From positions 1-6,120 of the forward strand of contig CAKOFP010000116.1 of assembly GCA_933226995.1 (NCBI GenBank): a stretch of DNA of 6,120 nt. The letters run 5' to 3'. Numbering within the stretch: the stretch's first letter is position 1; each line of letters begins with the position of its first letter. Of the stretch, positions 4,073-6,120 are shown piece by piece. The position numbers and the translations under genes were made by a program. This stretch comes from Candidatus Nitrosopolaris rasttigaisensis (GTDB lineage: Archaea; Thermoproteota; Nitrososphaeria; Nitrososphaerales; Nitrososphaeraceae). The notes beneath the pieces are model-generated. The model did no database searches, was not told the origin of the DNA, and saw only the letters and a list, made by a program, of their open reading frames with translations.

Positions 4073-5704
4073 TTACTTCGCTGCAGTAGAATTTTGTATT
4101 CCAGTAGCCGGATCTAAGATAAGATTCCCGGCATGTCCGGCGGTGTTAAGATCAAACATATTATTAATTAGTCCAGCTTTGACATCAAAAGATTGGTTTC
4201 CTATTCGTCCTAATCCCCAGTTGTCTTCAATAAAGCGCAGGATTGACGATAGATCTGTTATGCTATGATCTACAAAATTTACTTTTGCATATGGGGAAAT
4301 TACAAGCAGAGGTATACGAGGACCATATCCGCAGCGATCTCGTGCAGCACCGGTAGGAGCATGACCGCAGAGGCCTTGACGTCCAAGTAGTGCATCATTT
4401 ACTGGATCACCGGATTGGCTGACTATTGGAGGCATGACATGATCATACCAACCATCCGAATCATCCCATGTGATTATTACTGCAGTACTGTTCCATTCTG
4501 GTAGGCTTTCAAGACGATTGACTGTATTAACTAAGAAAGTCTGTTCTGCTAGCGGGTCGGAGATTTCTGGATGGCCGTCCTGGTATGTGGGAGCTTTAAT
4601 AAAGCTGACAGAAGGCATATTACCGCCTTCAGACGCATTCCAGAAGTGTGATAGATCGTACTGGTGATTGGCTTGATCTGTGTGACCTACCATCTCTATC
4701 GAAGTTGGAGGAAGATGATGTGGATTGGCAGTAGAGTTGTAATATTGAAATGGTTCAACATCAGGATAGTAATCTTTATTTGGTATTTCACTAGTGCTAG
4801 TATGACTTTGACGGCTATTACAATCTAACGTTGCATTTCCAGTGTTGCTCAGAAGTCTGAATCCACCTGAAAACCAACCCCAAGTAACACCTTTTGCGTT
4901 CATAAGATCACCTATGTTTTTGCCCTGCATGGCTACTGTAACATTGTATAATTTTGAATTCCTAGAACAGTCATCGAATCTTGGATCTATGTCACCTATA
5001 AGAGTGCCATTTACAACCCCATCAAATTTTAAAGATGGAGGAATTTTCGTATTAGCTGGTAAAGCACCAATGGTCTGGCCGGAAATAAGGTTGATGTGTC
5101 CTGGCGTAGAGGGCCCAAAAGTAGAACCATAAAAGTTATCACTAATAGCAAAATGTTGAGCATAATTCCATAATGCAGTGACGGTATTGCCATCAAAGTA
5201 ACCCATTACTTGGTTTGGATCACAGTGACCGTATTTAGGACCAGCATATTGTACAAACTTATCCAATAATCCACCATCATATGCCTTCTGTTCAGCTGCA
5301 TAGGCGTGATTATTATCGCACGTCACTACCTGTGAACGATCAAGACGGAAAGGATGAGCAGAGTTTGTATTATTGTTAATTAATAGACCAGCCGAATTCA
5401 TTCCGTTAATAGAAGGTGTATGCGGATTGGCTACAAATTTGGGTTCACTAGGCGGATTTGTGGCATTCGGATAAGTACCAAAGTAATGGTCGAAGGCAAC
5501 ATTCTCTTGTAAGATAACCACTAGATGTTTGATCGGTGTTGTAGTTGTTGTAGTTGTTGTTTTTGCTGTGTTTACATCTGTTGTTGAATTGGTGACTGTT
5601 CCAGTAGCTGCTGCTACTGTTGATGCAGATGAACCGCCGGCCAACAAGATAGCTGTAACGAGTATGATTGCCAAAAATACGCTTATTCCTATCCTCGTAG
5701 TCAT
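4073..5704 (-). CDS. Exported phospholipase C-type phosphoesterase (PF04185 / AcpA-like)
   Basis: From ATG 5702-5704 the product has 543 residues; an in-frame GTG at 5756-5758 would add 18 more. The ATG is preferred because it begins a normal signal sequence (MTTRIG, then a hydrophobic core at about 7-22 ending LLAGG) and lies 27-35 bp from a TATA-like box. A Thr/Ser/Asn-rich linker follows (about 34-56, with eight Thr in a row at 49-56). The phosphoesterase domain starts at IKHLVVILQEN. Landmarks: QENVAFDHYFGTYP (66-79, metal-binding Glu67/Asn68), CDNNHAYAAEQKAYDGG (129-145), GSTFGPSTPGH (193-203, with Ser199 at the nucleophile position of the AcpA family), ITWDDSDGWYDH (411-422, metal-binding Asp pair) and RIPLLVISPYAK (463-474). 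VDHSITD...SILRFIEDNW (478-496) ends the domain. Family members hydrolyse phospholipids or phosphate mono/diesters. About ten Asn-X-Ser/Thr sequons suggest surface glycosylation. It probably scavenges phosphate or head groups outside the cell. Confidence 0.92.
   Translation of the reverse strand: MTTRIGISVFLAIILVTAILLAGGSSASTVAAATGTVTNSTTDVNTAKTTTTTTTTPIKHLVVILQENVAFDHYFGTYPNATNPPSEPKFVANPHTPSINGMNSAGLLINNNTNSAHPFRLDRSQVVTCDNNHAYAAEQKAYDGGLLDKFVQYAGPKYGHCDPNQVMGYFDGNTVTALWNYAQHFAISDNFYGSTFGPSTPGHINLISGQTIGALPANTKIPPSLKFDGVVNGTLIGDIDPRFDDCSRNSKLYNVTVAMQGKNIGDLMNAKGVTWGWFSGGFRLLSNTGNATLDCNSRQSHTSTSEIPNKDYYPDVEPFQYYNSTANPHHLPPTSIEMVGHTDQANHQYDLSHFWNASEGGNMPSVSFIKAPTYQDGHPEISDPLAEQTFLVNTVNRLESLPEWNSTAVIITWDDSDGWYDHVMPPIVSQSGDPVNDALLGRQGLCGHAPTGAARDRCGYGPRIPLLVISPYAKVNFVDHSITDLSSILRFIEDNWGLGRIGNQSFDVKAGLINNMFDLNTAGHAGNLILDPATGIQNSTAAK
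5541..5560. repeat. 9-bp tandem repeat encoding the Thr tract
   Basis: The unit gtagttgtt is repeated twice and continues partly, with related gttgtt units around it. Read on the minus strand it encodes consecutive threonines in the linker between signal sequence and catalytic domain. Such a tract can change length by slippage; every whole unit keeps the frame. Confidence 0.6.
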
Positions 5705-5708
5705 TAGA

Positions 5709-5726
5709 AATATCGATATTAATATC
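5709..5726. promoter_or_regulatory. Two overlapping 12-bp palindromes between TATA box and phosphoesterase start
   Basis: Perfect palindromes aatatcgatatt (5709-5720) and gatattaatatc (5715-5726) share six bases. They lie between the TATA-like box and the ATG, over the expected transcription start, where a bound repressor would block initiation. The strongly AT-rich composition makes chance palindromes more likely. Confidence 0.35.
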
Positions 5727-5730
5727 TTAG

Positions 5731-5740
5731 TTATTAAACT
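5731..5740 (-). promoter_or_regulatory. Candidate TATA box of the phosphoesterase gene
   Basis: On the minus strand this reads agtttaataa. Its centre lies about 31 bp before ATG 5704, so transcription would start within a few bases of the ATG. That implies a leaderless or nearly leaderless mRNA, common in archaea, and would exclude the upstream GTG at 5758 from the transcript. Confidence 0.45.
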
Positions 5741-5759
5741 ATACACAAAGAAAAGCACC

Positions 5760-6013
5760 TAATGGGAACAGTAGAACATATCTTCACAAAAAAAAGACCG
5801 AACAGCGTTGGAAACTCCTTATTGAATTCCCCGCAGACAACGGTTTTTATCAGATATATCAATGGCTAACACTTGCCATGTTTATAGAATGAATAAATGT
5901 GCCTTGATCTTAATGACCCCGGATTATTATCTGTACTTGCAATTTTTAATTAGGAAAATATATCTGTCTGAATTTCTAATTCAAGCCGATCTATTTAGAT
6001 TATAGCCGCTATT
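5760..6013. other. AT-rich spacer upstream of the phosphoesterase, no solid gene
   Basis: No convincing gene is seen. The longest ATG-started frame is 38 codons (5889-6005, plus strand; MNKCALILMTPDYYL at its start), hydrophobic and AT-driven in composition, with no clear ribosome site. On the minus strand only very short protein-like bits occur. No tRNA or CRISPR-like structure was found. Confidence 0.4.
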
Positions 6014-6021
6014 TTTATATA
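6014..6021 (+). promoter_or_regulatory. TATA-like box near the right edge
   Basis: The sequence tttatata lies in a T-rich context, with ATG 6039 following 18 bp after it. That ATG opens only a 17-codon frame (stop 6090-6092), and ATG 6101 opens only five codons. The gene this promoter serves, if real, may start to the right of the window. Confidence 0.3.
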
Positions 6022-6120
6022 ATTTGAATCCTATAGATATGTCGTCTTTGAAAGGACTTCCAAGAATAAAGCGAAAATCTCTAGGGTTCTAGAGTCTCTT
6101 ATGCCCAACTTGGATTAAAA

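Noticed and set aside
4065..5132. Several plus-strand frames (4065-4268, 4470-4667, 4842-5132)
   Set aside because: All lie inside the phosphoesterase gene on the opposite strand and are antisense shadows.
5705..5758. GTG-started 18-residue extension of the phosphoesterase
   Set aside because: It would add a second hydrophobic stretch before a normal signal peptide, and the likely TATA box lies within this extension, so the mRNA probably starts after it.
6028..6116. Start-less plus-strand frame containing YVVFERTSKNKAKISRVLES
   Set aside because: Protein-like by eye but only about 30 codons between stops, with no start codon before its end. Too little to call.

Overview
The window looks like chromosomal DNA of an ammonia-oxidising archaeon of the Nitrososphaerota (Thaumarchaeota), most like the soil Nitrososphaera/Nitrosocosmicus group. 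This is inferred from gene content and style. The DNA is AT-rich, archaeal TATA-like boxes sit close to start codons, and GTG starts occur. There is an archaeal winged-helix gene paired with a small membrane-protein gene, a small secreted protein with GY motifs, and a secreted phospholipase C-type phosphoesterase carrying a Thr-rich linker and many Asn-X-Ser/Thr sequons. No 16S rRNA or other marker gene is present, so the genus cannot be fixed.

Layout. Positions 2-163 (+) hold the C-terminal end of a gene that begins outside the window. Positions 622-975 and 311-619 (both -) form a two-gene operon: a winged-helix regulator followed after 2 bp by a three-helix membrane protein. Positions 976-1568 hold no convincing gene, but include a very good TATA box facing right with a 22-codon micro-ORF behind it. 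Positions 1569-1805 (-) encode a small exported protein. Positions 1806-2755 are a long, mostly AT-rich spacer with several inverted and direct repeats and one less AT-rich patch (2170-2481) of ambiguous, possibly decayed coding sequence. Positions 2756-3727 (+) encode a GH130 beta-mannoside phosphorylase, whose putative Shine-Dalgarno site is enclosed in a perfect hairpin. Positions 3800-4057 (-) are a start-less, protein-like reading frame, probably a 5'-truncated gene. Positions 4073-5704 (-) encode the exported phosphoesterase, with an oligo-T terminator behind it and a near-leaderless promoter in front. Positions 5705-6120 contain no solid gene.

The genes do not form one pathway. The GH130 enzyme has no signal peptide and would act in the cytoplasm on mannosides. 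The phosphoesterase would act outside the cell, releasing phosphate or head groups from phosphodiesters or monoesters. The regulator/membrane-protein pair is a self-contained unit. Orientation changes repeatedly, so each block is probably transcribed alone.

I found no CRISPR array, tRNA, rRNA or intact mobile element, and no clear multi-gene novel system. The points most worth a second look are the start-less frame at 3800-4057, the hairpin over the GH130 start, the exported GY-motif protein, and the strong orphan promoter at 1153.
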